Source: Streptomyces sp. NRRL F-5727 (GTDB lineage: Bacteria; Actinomycetota; Actinomycetes; Streptomycetales; Streptomycetaceae). Taken from it: DNA of 64,000 bases. The translations under genes and the position numbers were made by a program. The stretch lies in contig NZ_JOGX01000001.1 in NCBI RefSeq assembly GCF_000719555.1, positions 186,001 through 250,000 of the forward strand, read 5' to 3'. Of the stretch, positions 25,470 through 34,753 are shown one piece after another. Below the pieces are notes generated by a model, which did no database searches, was not told where the DNA came from, and was given only the letters and a program-made list of their open reading frames with translations. Positions within the stretch are counted from its first letter, which is position 1, and every line of letters starts with the position of its first letter.

Positions 25470-27428
25470 TCAGGTCAGCGGGCGGCAGAGCAGGACGTCG
25501 AGGACGGTGCCCGTGTGCGCGTAGTACGCCATGGCGACGCCGGCGAGGTACTCGTCGTCCCTGCACTGGCCCTTGTAGTAGCCGGGTGCCCAGTCGCTGC
25601 CCACCGAGCCGCCTTCGGCGGGCCGGTTGTCACCCCGGTCGAACCAGACCAGCCGGTTCTGCGTGGGGAGCGGCTTGGCGGAGGGGGCGCAGAGCAGTCG
25701 GTTGACGGGCCCGTTGGCGCTGTAGCCGACGGCGAAGTGGTGGTCCGGGCACTGGAGCTTGAAGCGGCCCCTGGCCCAGTCGCCGGTCTTGACGTAACGC
25801 TCGTCGACGACGGTGATCCACATGCTGTCGCCCTTGGCGGGCTGGTTCGCGTCGGTGCACAGGCTGCGGTTGGAGCTGCGGGCGAAGGCGATCAGCCGCG
25901 CGGTGTCGGGGCAGTTGCCCTTGCGGTTGCCGGGGCTCCAGTCCGACTGCTGCCGCATGGTCGCGGAGAGGTTCTGGTCACGGTCGAGCATGTACCAGTG
26001 GTCGACCTCGGCGACCTGGCCGGTCTTGCCGGGGGCGTTGACGAGCTTGAACCAGTCGGCGGCGCGCCAGTCGCCGCCGTCGGCGAGACCCAGCCGGCGG
26101 CCCTGGGAGTCGTAGTGGTTCAGTGCCCAGTTGTCGTTCGGGACTCCGTTGGTGGTCCAGCCGACCAGCGGCCACTGGGCGAAGTCGGTGTCGTTCTTCA
26201 CCAGGATGTCCGTGAAGCGGTGGAACCAGTCGATCTCCTTGGCGTCGGACTGGCCGCGTCCGGCAGTCCCGAACTCGCTGACCCACACGGGAGCCGTGAA
26301 GTGCTGGCCGGCCTGGGTGACGAACAGGGCCTGGTCGTCGATGACCTTGATCAGGTCTTCGGGCGAGAGGTCCCGGTAGCGCGGGTCATTGGTCTCGCCG
26401 TTCTGCCAGCCGCCGGTGGCTCCGGTGTGGTTGGGGCCGGTGAAGCCGTAGAAGTGGGCCGAGTAGACCAACTTGCCCGATTCGATCAGGGTGTTGGAGA
26501 GGTTGCGGACCGGCGTGAGCGTCGGCCGGCCGTGCTCGAACATGCCCTGCGGGATGCCCTGCCAGTTGATGCCCTCCATGATGATCAGCAGGTCCGGGTT
26601 GACCTCGAGGATCTTGTTGCCGGCCTCCTGGTAGGCCTTGTACAGGTCGTGCTCGTTGTCCCAGCCCCAGTTGGGGTCGTCGTAGTAGTCCCGGCGGACC
26701 TCGTTGCGCAGGTCGGCGCCGACGACGCGCTTGTTCGACTTGTAGCGCTCCGCCAGGAACAGCCAGTTGTCCGTCCACTGCTGAGTGGTCTGGCTGCTGT
26801 TCCAGCGCTCGTTGCCGTCCAGGGAGCAGCAGAAGCGGTAGGTGGTGGTGTGGTTGTTGAGGATGACGGCGAAGCCGTCATCGGTCAGAGCCTCGACGAC
26901 GGCGTCGTACACCTGCAGCGGGGTCTTGCCCTTGAGCTCCGGATTGGCGGCGAGGGCGGAGTCCGGGACCACCGTGGTGTCGCGGATCATCGCGTCGGCG
27001 TAAGGCAGCCGGATCGAGTTGATGCCGAGCTCGTGGAAGTCGGCGAGGATCCGCGCCATCGGGACACGGTCCAGACCGAGCGGGACGTTGTTGGACTTCT
27101 GGTCCGCCTGGTGGTTCGCGGGGTCCTCGATGTCGCCGCTGCCCTCCCAGGTGCCCTGGACTCCGGACCAGTTGCCGGCCTTCAGCTTGAAGCGGTTGCC
27201 GTCGGCGTCGACGATGTAGCGTCCGCGGGTGCTGAGCGGGGCGGTCCAGGAGGCCGCGAGCTCGGGCCCGGTCATGGGGGCGGTCGTCGTCGTGGGTTCG
27301 GCCGTGGTCAGCGGTACCGCGGCGGCGCCGGGGGTTCCCCCGACCAGCAGTGCCGTGGTCACGGCCACGGCGGGCAGGAGACGGGGCAGGGCTCTCCTGC
27401 CGGTGAGAACGGACCTTTCGGATCTCAT
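25470..27428 (-). CDS. secreted GH5-type glycoside hydrolase with Cys-rich repeat tail
   Basis: This 652-residue protein has a signal peptide (LLPAVAVTTALLVGGTPGAAA) and a GH5-like TIM barrel at about residues 60-450. The acid/base glutamate is in VGADLRNEV (Glu243) and the nucleophile in VWVSEFGTAG (Glu385). The subfamily and substrate (beta-glucan, beta-mannan or other beta-glycoside) cannot be fixed by eye. Residues about 480-652 carry three repeats, each with a DW(S/A)-x-G start, a cysteine about ten residues on, and a closing LC, a possible carbohydrate-binding module of three trefoil-like units. GGAGGG precedes ATG 27428. It follows the importer genes by 155 bases. Confidence 0.85.
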   Translation of the reverse strand: MRSERSVLTGRRALPRLLPAVAVTTALLVGGTPGAAAVPLTTAEPTTTTAPMTGPELAASWTAPLSTRGRYIVDADGNRFKLKAGNWSGVQGTWEGSGDIEDPANHQADQKSNNVPLGLDRVPMARILADFHELGINSIRLPYADAMIRDTTVVPDSALAANPELKGKTPLQVYDAVVEALTDDGFAVILNNHTTTYRFCCSLDGNERWNSSQTTQQWTDNWLFLAERYKSNKRVVGADLRNEVRRDYYDDPNWGWDNEHDLYKAYQEAGNKILEVNPDLLIIMEGINWQGIPQGMFEHGRPTLTPVRNLSNTLIESGKLVYSAHFYGFTGPNHTGATGGWQNGETNDPRYRDLSPEDLIKVIDDQALFVTQAGQHFTAPVWVSEFGTAGRGQSDAKEIDWFHRFTDILVKNDTDFAQWPLVGWTTNGVPNDNWALNHYDSQGRRLGLADGGDWRAADWFKLVNAPGKTGQVAEVDHWYMLDRDQNLSATMRQQSDWSPGNRKGNCPDTARLIAFARSSNRSLCTDANQPAKGDSMWITVVDERYVKTGDWARGRFKLQCPDHHFAVGYSANGPVNRLLCAPSAKPLPTQNRLVWFDRGDNRPAEGGSVGSDWAPGYYKGQCRDDEYLAGVAMAYYAHTGTVLDVLLCRPLT

Positions 27429-27583
27429 GGCTTTCCCTCCAGAGGGTGGGGACGAGGAAGCGGATCTTCAGGTGGTGCGGGATGGGGCGGACCGGACCGA
27501 CGCTCCGGAGTGGGGGTGCCGGGTCGCCGGTCCGGGGTCATGGAGCCCGGGGGTCCGGGGCAGCGGGCAGGCAGGTGGGCGGC

Positions 27584-28438
27584 TCAGCCCTTGAGGCCGC
27601 TGGTCGCGATGCCTTCGACGATGTAGCGCTGGGCGACCAGGAACATGACCACCAGCGGGGTGATGGTCACGACCGCGCCGGCGAACAGGCCGGGCAGGTT
27701 GATGGTCTGCGAGGTGAGGAAGGTCGACAGCGCGATCTGGGCCGTCCACGCGGAGGGGTCCTGCCCGATGACCAGCGGCCACAGGAAGGCGTTCCAGCTG
27801 TCGATGAAGGCCAGCGCGCCGAGCGAGGCGAGCATCGCCCCCGAGGACGGCAGCGCGATCCGGCGGTAGAGACCGAACCAGCCGAGCCCGTCCAGCCGGC
27901 CCGCCTCCTCGATCTCGCTCGGGAACTGCAGGTAGAAGTTGCGGAACAGCAGGACCGCGAACGGGTTGAAGAGACCGGGCGCGATGATGCCCCACAGCGT
28001 GTTGACCCCGCCCATCGAGCCCACGACGACGAAGGTGGGCACGAACGTCACCGAGCCGGGGATCATCAGCGTGGCCACGACGAGAGCGAGCAGGACGCCG
28101 CGTCCGGGGATCGGGATGCGCGCGAGGGCGTAGCCCGCGGCCGAGGCCAGGAGGGTGGAGACGGGCGCGGTGATCGCGGCGATCAGCAGCGAGTTTCCCA
28201 GGGCCTGTCCCATGTGCAGGGCGGGGTCGTCGAACAGCGCCGTGAAGTTCTCCCAGTGCATCGTCGATGGCCACCAGGTCCACTGCGGCGAGGTCAGACC
28301 CTGGGTGTCCATCAGCGCGTTGCGCAGCATCAGGTAGAAGGGGGTGAGGAACACCACCGTCAGCAGCCCGGCCACCAGTCCGCGCACGGGCGTGCGTGAA
28401 CCGCGCAGTACGTTTCGTACGGTCGTCACAGCGCTCAC
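27584..28438 (-). CDS. ABC sugar transporter permease (MalG type)
   Basis: This 284-residue protein has six hydrophobic helices and the binding-protein-dependent transport EAA loop EIEEAGRLDGLGWFGLYRRIALP, which docks to the ATPase. It is the second membrane subunit of a carbohydrate CUT1 importer. GTG 28438 overlaps the stop of the other permease gene by four bases. No ATPase gene is present; actinomycete CUT1 systems commonly share the MsiK ATPase encoded elsewhere. Confidence 0.9.
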   Translation of the reverse strand: MSAVTTVRNVLRGSRTPVRGLVAGLLTVVFLTPFYLMLRNALMDTQGLTSPQWTWWPSTMHWENFTALFDDPALHMGQALGNSLLIAAITAPVSTLLASAAGYALARIPIPGRGVLLALVVATLMIPGSVTFVPTFVVVGSMGGVNTLWGIIAPGLFNPFAVLLFRNFYLQFPSEIEEAGRLDGLGWFGLYRRIALPSSGAMLASLGALAFIDSWNAFLWPLVIGQDPSAWTAQIALSTFLTSQTINLPGLFAGAVVTITPLVVMFLVAQRYIVEGIATSGLKG

Positions 28439-29427
28439 CCCTCCGTCCTGCCGAAGCCGGTGATCCGGCCCTGGAGCAGGGTCACGCCGACGATGAGGGC
28501 GGTGAGCACGAACGCTCCGGCTGATCCGAGGCCGTAGTTCTGGGCACCCATCGCCGTGTTGTAGAGGTACCCGAGCGGCGTCTGGACCGGGGCCGTCCCC
28601 GTCCCGCTGAGCCCGCTGCTGAACAGGTTGTAGAACTCGTCGAAGGCCTGGAAGGCGGCGATGAACTGCAGCATCAGGACGGCCACCGAGGTGTTGCGCA
28701 GCACCGGCAAGGTGATCCTGCGCAGCAGGCGCAGGCCGGTGGCGCCGTCCAGGGCCGCGGCCTCGTAGATCTCCTTGGGGATGGCCTGCAGTCCGGCGAG
28801 GAAGAGCACCATGTAGAAGCCGACCTGGAGCCAGAGCCGCAGGGTGACGAGGACGACCCAGTACAGGGGCGGCGTGGTGGTCTGGATCCAGGGCACGGCG
28901 TCCATCCCGAACCAGCCGCCGATCATGTTGGCGATGCCCGCCGGCAGGCCGTTGAACAGGCACATCTTCCACAGCAGCGAGGCGGCCACGTAGGAGACCG
29001 CGGCCGGGATGAGGAAGGCGGTACGCAGCAGGGCCCGGCCGCGGCGGATCCGGTGGACGAGCAGGGCCAAGCCCAGCGAGGCGGCGAAGGTCACCGGCAC
29101 GATGAACGCGGTGAACAGCACGATCTGGACGAGCGACCGGCGGAACGCGGGATCGGAGAGCAGCGCCTGGTAGTTGTCCAGGCCGATCCAGTGGCCGAGT
29201 GCGATGGTGCCGCGGGCCTCGCTGAAACTGAGCAGGAGGCTCCAGCCGATGGCGACGTACTTGAAGACGCCCAGACCGATCAGCACGGGTCCGGCGAGCA
29301 GGGCGAAGGCTGCCCAGGCGCGCCGGTCCGTACCGGGGCGCCCGGCGGGGGCGGCGGCGCCCCGCGGCGGGGCCGCGGGACGGCCGGCACGCTCGCCGTG
29401 AACGGTGGCGGAGGGTGCGGCTTTCAT
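28435..29427 (-). CDS. ABC sugar transporter permease (MalF type)
   Basis: This 330-residue protein has six predicted membrane helices after a 35-residue Ala/Pro/Arg-rich tail, and the EAA loop EIYEAAALDGATGLRLLRRITLPVL. It forms the importer channel with the MalG-type subunit downstream. ATG 29427 overlaps the last base of the binding-protein gene's stop (ATGA-type junction), so translation is coupled across all three genes. Confidence 0.9.
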   Translation of the reverse strand: MKAAPSATVHGERAGRPAAPPRGAAAPAGRPGTDRRAWAAFALLAGPVLIGLGVFKYVAIGWSLLLSFSEARGTIALGHWIGLDNYQALLSDPAFRRSLVQIVLFTAFIVPVTFAASLGLALLVHRIRRGRALLRTAFLIPAAVSYVAASLLWKMCLFNGLPAGIANMIGGWFGMDAVPWIQTTTPPLYWVVLVTLRLWLQVGFYMVLFLAGLQAIPKEIYEAAALDGATGLRLLRRITLPVLRNTSVAVLMLQFIAAFQAFDEFYNLFSSGLSGTGTAPVQTPLGYLYNTAMGAQNYGLGSAGAFVLTALIVGVTLLQGRITGFGRTEG

Positions 29428-30695
29428 CAGGCCCGCTGCTTGTCTATCTCGGTCTGGGCCTGTGCGGCCGCGTCGGCGAGGAGCCGGGCCGCGTCCCCAC
29501 CGCCGACGATCTCGGTCGCGGCCGCGCTGAACAGGGTGCTCACCGCGGTGTTCCAGGTGGAGGGGTTGTTCTTGCCGTGACGAGCGGCCAGTTCGACGGT
29601 CTCCTTGGCGGCCCCGCCGGTGAGCCTGTCCGCCTTGGCCGCGACGGACTTGCGCGGCGGAACGTGGAATCCGTAGCTCTCCGACCAGTCCTTCTGGAGG
29701 TCGGTCTGCTCGACCCAGAGCCACCGGACGAACTTCTTGGCCGCCTCCACCTGCTTGCCCTTGGCGTTGACGCAGCTGGTCCAGCCGCCGACCCGGACGA
29801 CCGGGGTGCCGCCGGGCTTGAAGGCGGGCCAGGGCAGGACGCCGAAGTCGTCGCCGAGCGCGTCCTCGACCGCGGGCATGGCCCACAGGCCGCACCACTG
29901 CATCGGCACGACGTTCTGGGTGAAGGCGGAGGGGTCCCACCAGTCGGTGGTGAAGCCGAGCAGCAGGGACTTGTCGTCGTGCAGGCGCTTCAAGGCCGCG
30001 ACCGACTCGACGGCCTTCGGGGAGGCGAAGGCCGCCTTGCCGCCGGCGACCAGCTCGCCACCGTTGGAGAACACGGCCAGCACAGGGGTGTCGCCGATGC
30101 CGTCGTTGCCCACGAACAGGCCCTTGCCGCTCTTGGTGGTCAGCGCCTTGGCCGCGGCGACGAGCTCGTCGAAGGTACGGGGCGGGGTGATCCCGGCCTT
30201 GGCGAGGGCGCTCTTGCGGTAGTAGAGCATCATGACGTCGTCGATCATCTTGACGCCGTAGAGCTTGCCGTCGACCGTCACGTAGTCGCGAGCACCCTGG
30301 TTGAAGTCGGACTTCGCACTGCCGTAGACGTCGTCGAGCACCGCCACCTGACCACGCCGCGCCAGGCTCTCGGTGAAGTCTCCGATCTCGAAGACGTCCG
30401 GGGCGGCGTCCGTGAGCAGGGTCGCGTTCAGCTTGCCGGTGTAGTCGCCCGGGACCCAGGTGACCTTGACCGCGATGTCCGGGTGGGCCTTGGTGAACTC
30501 GGTGGCGTAGCGGGTGAGGGCCTGCTGGGTGCCGGTCTCGCCGTATGCGTGGGACCAGACGTTCAGGGTGGTCTTCGCTCCGGAGGGGGATCCGCCGGCC
30601 GGGTCGGTGCTGCAGCCGACGACCGCTCCGGCGGCGACCATCAGGGACCCGCCGAGGAATCCTCTGCGGCTAAGCTGGGTTCTCTGTGCACTCAT
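29427..30695 (-). CDS. ABC sugar transporter substrate-binding lipoprotein
   Basis: This 422-residue extracellular binding protein has a twin-arginine signal (LSRRGFLGG) ending in a lipobox (AVVGC, Cys28), so it is probably folded before export and then lipid-anchored. The mature part is of the family 1 solute-binding type (TTLNVWSHAYGETGTQQALTRY; later VAVLDDVYGSAKSDFNQGARDY), which binds oligosaccharides. It heads an operon with two permeases. The glycosidases around it suggest galactose- or mannose-containing oligosaccharides as ligand. Confidence 0.9.
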   Translation of the reverse strand: MSAQRTQLSRRGFLGGSLMVAAGAVVGCSTDPAGGSPSGAKTTLNVWSHAYGETGTQQALTRYATEFTKAHPDIAVKVTWVPGDYTGKLNATLLTDAAPDVFEIGDFTESLARRGQVAVLDDVYGSAKSDFNQGARDYVTVDGKLYGVKMIDDVMMLYYRKSALAKAGITPPRTFDELVAAAKALTTKSGKGLFVGNDGIGDTPVLAVFSNGGELVAGGKAAFASPKAVESVAALKRLHDDKSLLLGFTTDWWDPSAFTQNVVPMQWCGLWAMPAVEDALGDDFGVLPWPAFKPGGTPVVRVGGWTSCVNAKGKQVEAAKKFVRWLWVEQTDLQKDWSESYGFHVPPRKSVAAKADRLTGGAAKETVELAARHGKNNPSTWNTAVSTLFSAAATEIVGGGDAARLLADAAAQAQTEIDKQRA

Positions 30696-30746
30696 GTCTC
30701 GTCCTCAAGGGTGGGATGTGGGGCACGGGTTGCCGTTCCGGCGGGG

Positions 30747-30790
30747 CCGGTGTCCGACGATCACAGCTGGCAGGCGGTGACGGACACCGG
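30747..30790. promoter_or_regulatory. inverted repeat between ROK gene and importer operon
   Basis: CCGGTGTCCG (30747-30756) and CGGACACCGG (30781-30790) are perfect 10-bp arms separated by 24 bases. Placed between the end of the ROK gene and the start of the binding-protein gene, it could be a terminator with a large loop or an operator of the importer operon. Confidence 0.4.
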
Positions 30791-30848
30791 TCGTGTCGGG
30801 GCGGGGTGCGGCACTCGCGGTCCGGGACCGCGGGGTGGTGACGCCTCC

Positions 30849-32006
30849 TCAGGGGAAGAGCGCCTGGAGGCCGACGACGGCGGCTCCGCGCGCCCACTCC
30901 TCCCAGGGAAGGGGACGCAGGGTCAGCGGGCACTTTCCCGCGGCCTTGAAACAGTGCGCCGCGTAGGCTTCCTTGATGTGCGTTCCGAAGAGGTCGTAGG
31001 TGTCGAGTCCCTCTCCGGTGACGACGACACGCTCGGGCCCGAAGAGGCTCACCAGGCTGGCGATGCCGACTCCGATCGCGTGGCCGGCCCGGGCGAAGGC
31101 GTCGCGGGCGGCGGGGTCTCCGCCGCGGGCCAGCTGGACGGCACCGTCGAAGTCGAGATCCGGACGGCCGGTGGCGCCGCGGACCGCGGCCAGGATGGCT
31201 TCGCTGGAGGCGGTCGCCTCCACGCAGCCGACCTGACCGCAGGAGCACAGCGGCCCGGCCGGGTCGATGCTGATGTGCCCCACCTCGCCGGCGACACCGT
31301 ACGCGCCGGCGAGCAGCTGTCCGTTGACGACCAGGCCGGAGCCGATGCCCGCTCCGATGGTGACCAGAGCGAAGTACTCCGTTCCGATGCCCTCCCCGAA
31401 CCAGTGCTCGGCGACGGTGATCGCCTTGACGTCGTTCTCCAGGGTGACCGCCAGGCCGGTCGCGCGCGATGCCATCTCGGCGAGCGGAACGTCGTGCCAG
31501 CGGGACAGTCCCGAGTACCGTACGCGGCCGGCGTCACGATCCACGTCGCCGGAGACCGCGATGCCCAGGTGCCTCGTGCGGGACCTGAATTCGGGCCTGG
31601 TGTCGAGCAGTTCGTCGACCAGGTCCGCCAGCAGCGCGCATACGGATTCGGGGTCGCGGTCTCCCAGCGGACGGTGGGCGGAGGTGCGCGTCCGGGCCCG
31701 CAGGTCGCAGACCGTGCCGTAGAGGGTGTCGGCACTGATCTTCACGCCTACGAAGAACTCCCGCTCGGCGGTGACCGCCAGTGGGTTGACCGGGCGGCCG
31801 GCGCCCGGAGCGGTGCGCTCCGGCGGGAGTTCGTGCAGGTAACCGTCGTCGATGAGAGGTCTCGCGGCCTTCGTCACCGCGGTCGATGACAGGCCCGTGC
31901 GGCGGGCCAGTTCGACCCTGCTGAGCGGGCTCTCCGCCAGCAGCATGGCGAGGATGGCGGTCTCGGCCGGCGCGGTGACCAGGGGATGCGCATGGTTCGG
32001 AAACAC
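30849..32006 (-). CDS. ROK family transcriptional repressor
   Basis: This 385-residue protein has an N-terminal winged helix (ESPLSRVELARRTGLSSTAVTKAARPL, about residues 25-50) and a sugar-kinase-like ROK domain with GAGIGSGLVVNG and the zinc motif CSCGQVGC. It should repress the neighbouring genes and release DNA on binding a sugar. GTG 32006 lies six bases after a TACGTT -10 element, so its message is probably leaderless. It is divergent from the GH36 gene and precedes the importer operon on its own strand. Confidence 0.88.
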   Translation of the reverse strand: MFPNHAHPLVTAPAETAILAMLLAESPLSRVELARRTGLSSTAVTKAARPLIDDGYLHELPPERTAPGAGRPVNPLAVTAEREFFVGVKISADTLYGTVCDLRARTRTSAHRPLGDRDPESVCALLADLVDELLDTRPEFRSRTRHLGIAVSGDVDRDAGRVRYSGLSRWHDVPLAEMASRATGLAVTLENDVKAITVAEHWFGEGIGTEYFALVTIGAGIGSGLVVNGQLLAGAYGVAGEVGHISIDPAGPLCSCGQVGCVEATASSEAILAAVRGATGRPDLDFDGAVQLARGGDPAARDAFARAGHAIGVGIASLVSLFGPERVVVTGEGLDTYDLFGTHIKEAYAAHCFKAAGKCPLTLRPLPWEEWARGAAVVGLQALFP

Positions 32007-32012
32007 GGCGGC

Positions 32013-32042
32013 AACGTACTGGGAAATAAATAACTCTGTCCA
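32013..32042 (-). promoter_or_regulatory. promoter of the ROK gene
   Basis: On the minus strand TGGACA (32042-32037) and TACGTT (32018-32013) are 18 bases apart. Six bases later comes GTG 32006, giving a leaderless transcript. Confidence 0.6.
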
Positions 32043-32045
32043 GTA
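32017..32045. promoter_or_regulatory. candidate ROK operator
   Basis: TACTGG (32017-32022) and CCAGTA (32040-32045) are an inverted pair with a 17-base AT-rich spacer. The right arm ends just before the -35 of the GH36 promoter and overlaps the -35 of the ROK promoter, so one bound protein could block both. Confidence 0.45.
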
Positions 32046-32075
32046 TTGATTTCCGGACGACCCCGGTCCTACGCT
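32046..32075 (+). promoter_or_regulatory. promoter of the GH36 gene
   Basis: TTGATT (32046-32051) and TACGCT (32070-32075) are separated by 18 bases. Transcription would begin near 32082, leaving a leader of roughly 95 bases. Confidence 0.55.
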
Positions 32076-32175
32076 CTGGCCACCTCCGCGCCTGTCTTTC
32101 GGAGCCCGTCGTCAAGACCCGGCATCCGCTGAGCGGTTGATGCTCACAGCCCTTCCAGACCCTTTGGGACCACCT

Positions 32176-34293
32176 GTGCCTGCGACCTCCTCGCCCGTCC
32201 GCTTCGACCCCGCCCGAGGTCTCGCCGTCCTGCGGACACCCAACAGCGTCTACGTCATACGTGTCGGCTCCGACGGCAGCCCACGGCATGTGTACTGGGG
32301 CGCCGCACTCGACACCGACGACCTGGCCGCGCTGCCCGCCGCGCACTCCCCCGCCGACAGCAGCTTCGAGGCCGACGCCGACCCGGACGAACTCGCCCCG
32401 CAGAGCGGTGCGCGCTTCGGACCGGCAGGACTCCAGGTGCGCTACGCCGACGGCACCCGCGGCGCCCAGTGGACCTTCACCGGACACGACATCGAGGGCG
32501 GCAAGCTGCTCCTGCGCCTGACCGACCGCCGCTACCCGCTCGCCGCCGAACTGGTCTACCGCGTACGGCCCGACAGCGACGTGATCGAGCGCTGGGTGGA
32601 GCTCACCCACACCGGAGGCGACGACTCGGGACCGATCACCGTCGACCGGCTCGACTCGGCCTCCTGGACGCTCCCCACCCTGCCCGACTACCGGCTCACC
32701 CACCTCGTCGGCGGCTGGAACAGCGAGTTCCAGCTGCGCCGTGACCGCCTCCCCGTCGCCGAGACCGTCCTCACCAGCCGCCGCGGCCTCACCAGCCACC
32801 ATGCCAACCCGTGGCTCGCCCTCGACGACGGAACCGCCACCGAGGAGCGCGGCGAGGTCTGGACCACCGCTCTGGCCTGGAGCGGAAGCTGGCGCGTCAC
32901 CGTGCACCGCGACCCGGTCGGCCGCACCACCTGGACCGGCGGGTTCGGCCACGACGGACTGAGCTGGACCCTGGCCCCCGGCGAGACCCTGCGCACGCCG
33001 GTCTTCGCCGGCCTCTACACCCCCGGCGGGTTCGGCGCCGCGAGCCGCGCCTGGCACACGTACGTCCGGGGCGGCGTACTCCCCGACCCCGACCGCGACC
33101 GCCCCGTCGTCTACAACTCGTGGGAGGCCACCGGCTTCGACGTCGACCACGACGGCCAACTGCGACTGGCCGAACTCGCCGCGGGGCTGGGCGCCGAACT
33201 CTTCGTCCTCGACGACGGCTGGTTCGGCGCCCGCACCAGCGACCGGGCCGGCCTCGGCGACTGGACACCCCGGCCCTCGGCCTTCCCGGACGGCCTGCGC
33301 CCGCTGGCCGACGAGGTGCACCGCCTGGGCATGGCCTTCGGCCTGTGGGTCGAACCCGAGATGGTCAACCGCGACAGCGACCTCTACCGCGCCCACCCCG
33401 ACTGGGTCGTCCACGCCCCCTCGCGGGAGGCCACCGAGCAGCGCAACCAGCTCATGCTCAACTTCGCCCGTCCCGAGGTGGAGGCATGGGCCCACCACAC
33501 CCTGGACCGGCTGGTCCGCGAGAACGACGTCGACTGGCTCAAGTGGGACGCCAACCGGGTCGTCACCGAAGCCGGATGGCCCGGCCAACGTGACCCCGAC
33601 CGGCTCTGGATCGACCACACCCGCGCCGTGTACCGCGTCATGGACCGCCTCCGCGCCGACCACCCGCGCCTGCGGATCGAGGCGTGCGCGGGCGGCGGCG
33701 GCCGGGTCGACCTCGGCATCCTCGCCCGCACCGACCAGGCGTGGACCTCCGACAACACCGACCCCGTCGACCGGATCACCATCCAGCACGGCTTCAGCCA
33801 GCTCTTCCCCGCCCAGACCATGGCCACCTGGGTCACCGACAGCCCCAACGTCACCACCGGCCGCACCACTCCCCTGCGCTTCCGCTTCCACGTCGCCGCG
33901 GCCGGAGCGCTCGGCCTCGGCGGAGACCTCACCCACTGGTCCGAAGAAGAACTCGACCAGGCGGCGGCGCTCGTCGCGCGCTACAAGGAGATCCGCCCGC
34001 TCGTCCAGCGCGGCCACCAGCACCGCCTCAGCGGCCCCGGCGGCGTGACGGCCGTGCACTACATCTCAGAGGACAGCACCGAACACGCCGTCCTCGCCTG
34101 GCGACCCACCACCCGCTTCGGCCACCACTCCCCCGCACTCGCCCTGCCGGCCCTGGACCCCACCGCCCGCTACCTGGACCCGGACGAGGGCACCACGTAC
34201 AGCGGCGCCGTCCTGACCCGCCTGGGCATCGACCTTGCCCTGCCCGACGGCGACTACGCCAGCAGCCTGATCAGGCTCCGCCGGGTCGGCTGA
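32176..34293 (+). CDS. GH36 alpha-galactosidase
   Basis: This protein of about 705 residues is a GH36 enzyme releasing terminal alpha-galactose. After an N-terminal beta-sandwich it has the TIM-barrel landmarks YNSWEATGF, LDDGWFGAR, FGLWVEPEMVN, the nucleophile aspartate in WLKWDANR, and the acid/base aspartate in AWTSDNTDP. There is no signal peptide, so it is intracellular. GTG 32176 has GGGA six bases upstream and starts MPATSSP; ATG 32140 is an alternative. It is divergent from the ROK gene and most likely controlled by it. A second GH36 gene lies at 45803. Confidence 0.92.
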   Translation: MPATSSPVRFDPARGLAVLRTPNSVYVIRVGSDGSPRHVYWGAALDTDDLAALPAAHSPADSSFEADADPDELAPQSGARFGPAGLQVRYADGTRGAQWTFTGHDIEGGKLLLRLTDRRYPLAAELVYRVRPDSDVIERWVELTHTGGDDSGPITVDRLDSASWTLPTLPDYRLTHLVGGWNSEFQLRRDRLPVAETVLTSRRGLTSHHANPWLALDDGTATEERGEVWTTALAWSGSWRVTVHRDPVGRTTWTGGFGHDGLSWTLAPGETLRTPVFAGLYTPGGFGAASRAWHTYVRGGVLPDPDRDRPVVYNSWEATGFDVDHDGQLRLAELAAGLGAELFVLDDGWFGARTSDRAGLGDWTPRPSAFPDGLRPLADEVHRLGMAFGLWVEPEMVNRDSDLYRAHPDWVVHAPSREATEQRNQLMLNFARPEVEAWAHHTLDRLVRENDVDWLKWDANRVVTEAGWPGQRDPDRLWIDHTRAVYRVMDRLRADHPRLRIEACAGGGGRVDLGILARTDQAWTSDNTDPVDRITIQHGFSQLFPAQTMATWVTDSPNVTTGRTTPLRFRFHVAAAGALGLGGDLTHWSEEELDQAAALVARYKEIRPLVQRGHQHRLSGPGGVTAVHYISEDSTEHAVLAWRPTTRFGHHSPALALPALDPTARYLDPDEGTTYSGAVLTRLGIDLALPDGDYASSLIRLRRVG

Positions 34294-34311
34294 CAGCCAC
34301 CCACCGCGTCC

Positions 34312-34332
34312 CGGTGATCGACCCGATCACCG
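34312..34332 (+). terminator. hairpin after GH36 gene
   Basis: CGGTGATC (34312-34319) and GATCACCG (34325-34332) form a perfect 8-bp stem with a 5-base loop, 18 bases after the stop. Confidence 0.55.
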
Positions 34333-34410
34333 CGGGGCACCCGGCCACCACCACCTCTTCCAGAAGGACGGCGATGCGTCGCACACCTGCGAGTTCCGCT
34401 GGGGAACCGG

Positions 34411-34753
34411 GTGCGTCGACGGCGACCACGGCACCCGGCGCCGGCGGCACCCCGCGTCGATCGAGCGGGATCCCAGGGATGGCGGGAAGGTCCAGACGGA
34501 GCCCGCCCGCTGCCCGGATTCGTCCTGGACGTCACCCGCACGGGCGGCGACGTCCTCGCCCATGCCTACCGCTGGACCGACACCGGTACGGAACACCTCG
34601 ATCTCGGCTCCCTGGGGATCAGCCTCCCGATCCGGGACCTCTACGACTCCGCCGCCTCCGCCCTCTCGGAAGCAGTCCGCACCCAGAGACTCCCGCGACC
34701 AGCCGACCGGCTGGTCGCCACCCTCGACACCCGCCCCGCAAAGGACCGAGAAC
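34411..34753 (+). pseudogene. coding-like relic, unidentified
   Basis: The 460 bases between the GH36 and phosphodiesterase genes contain a stretch with strong G/C third-position bias and natural protein composition: from about 34505 the frame reads LPGFVLDVTRTGGDVLAHAY, then LDLGSLGISLPIRDLYDSAA and LPRPADRLVATLDTRP. It has no convincing start, and its frame runs on through the start of the phosphodiesterase gene with non-protein-like sequence. It looks like the 3' part of a decayed gene, or a short gene whose stop was lost. I do not recognise the family. Confidence 0.4.

Noticed and set aside
30747..30790. Firm terminator call for the ROK gene
   Set aside because: The arms are perfect but the 24-base loop is large and the ROK stop is 60 bases away; an operator for the importer operon is equally likely, so it is listed as undecided.
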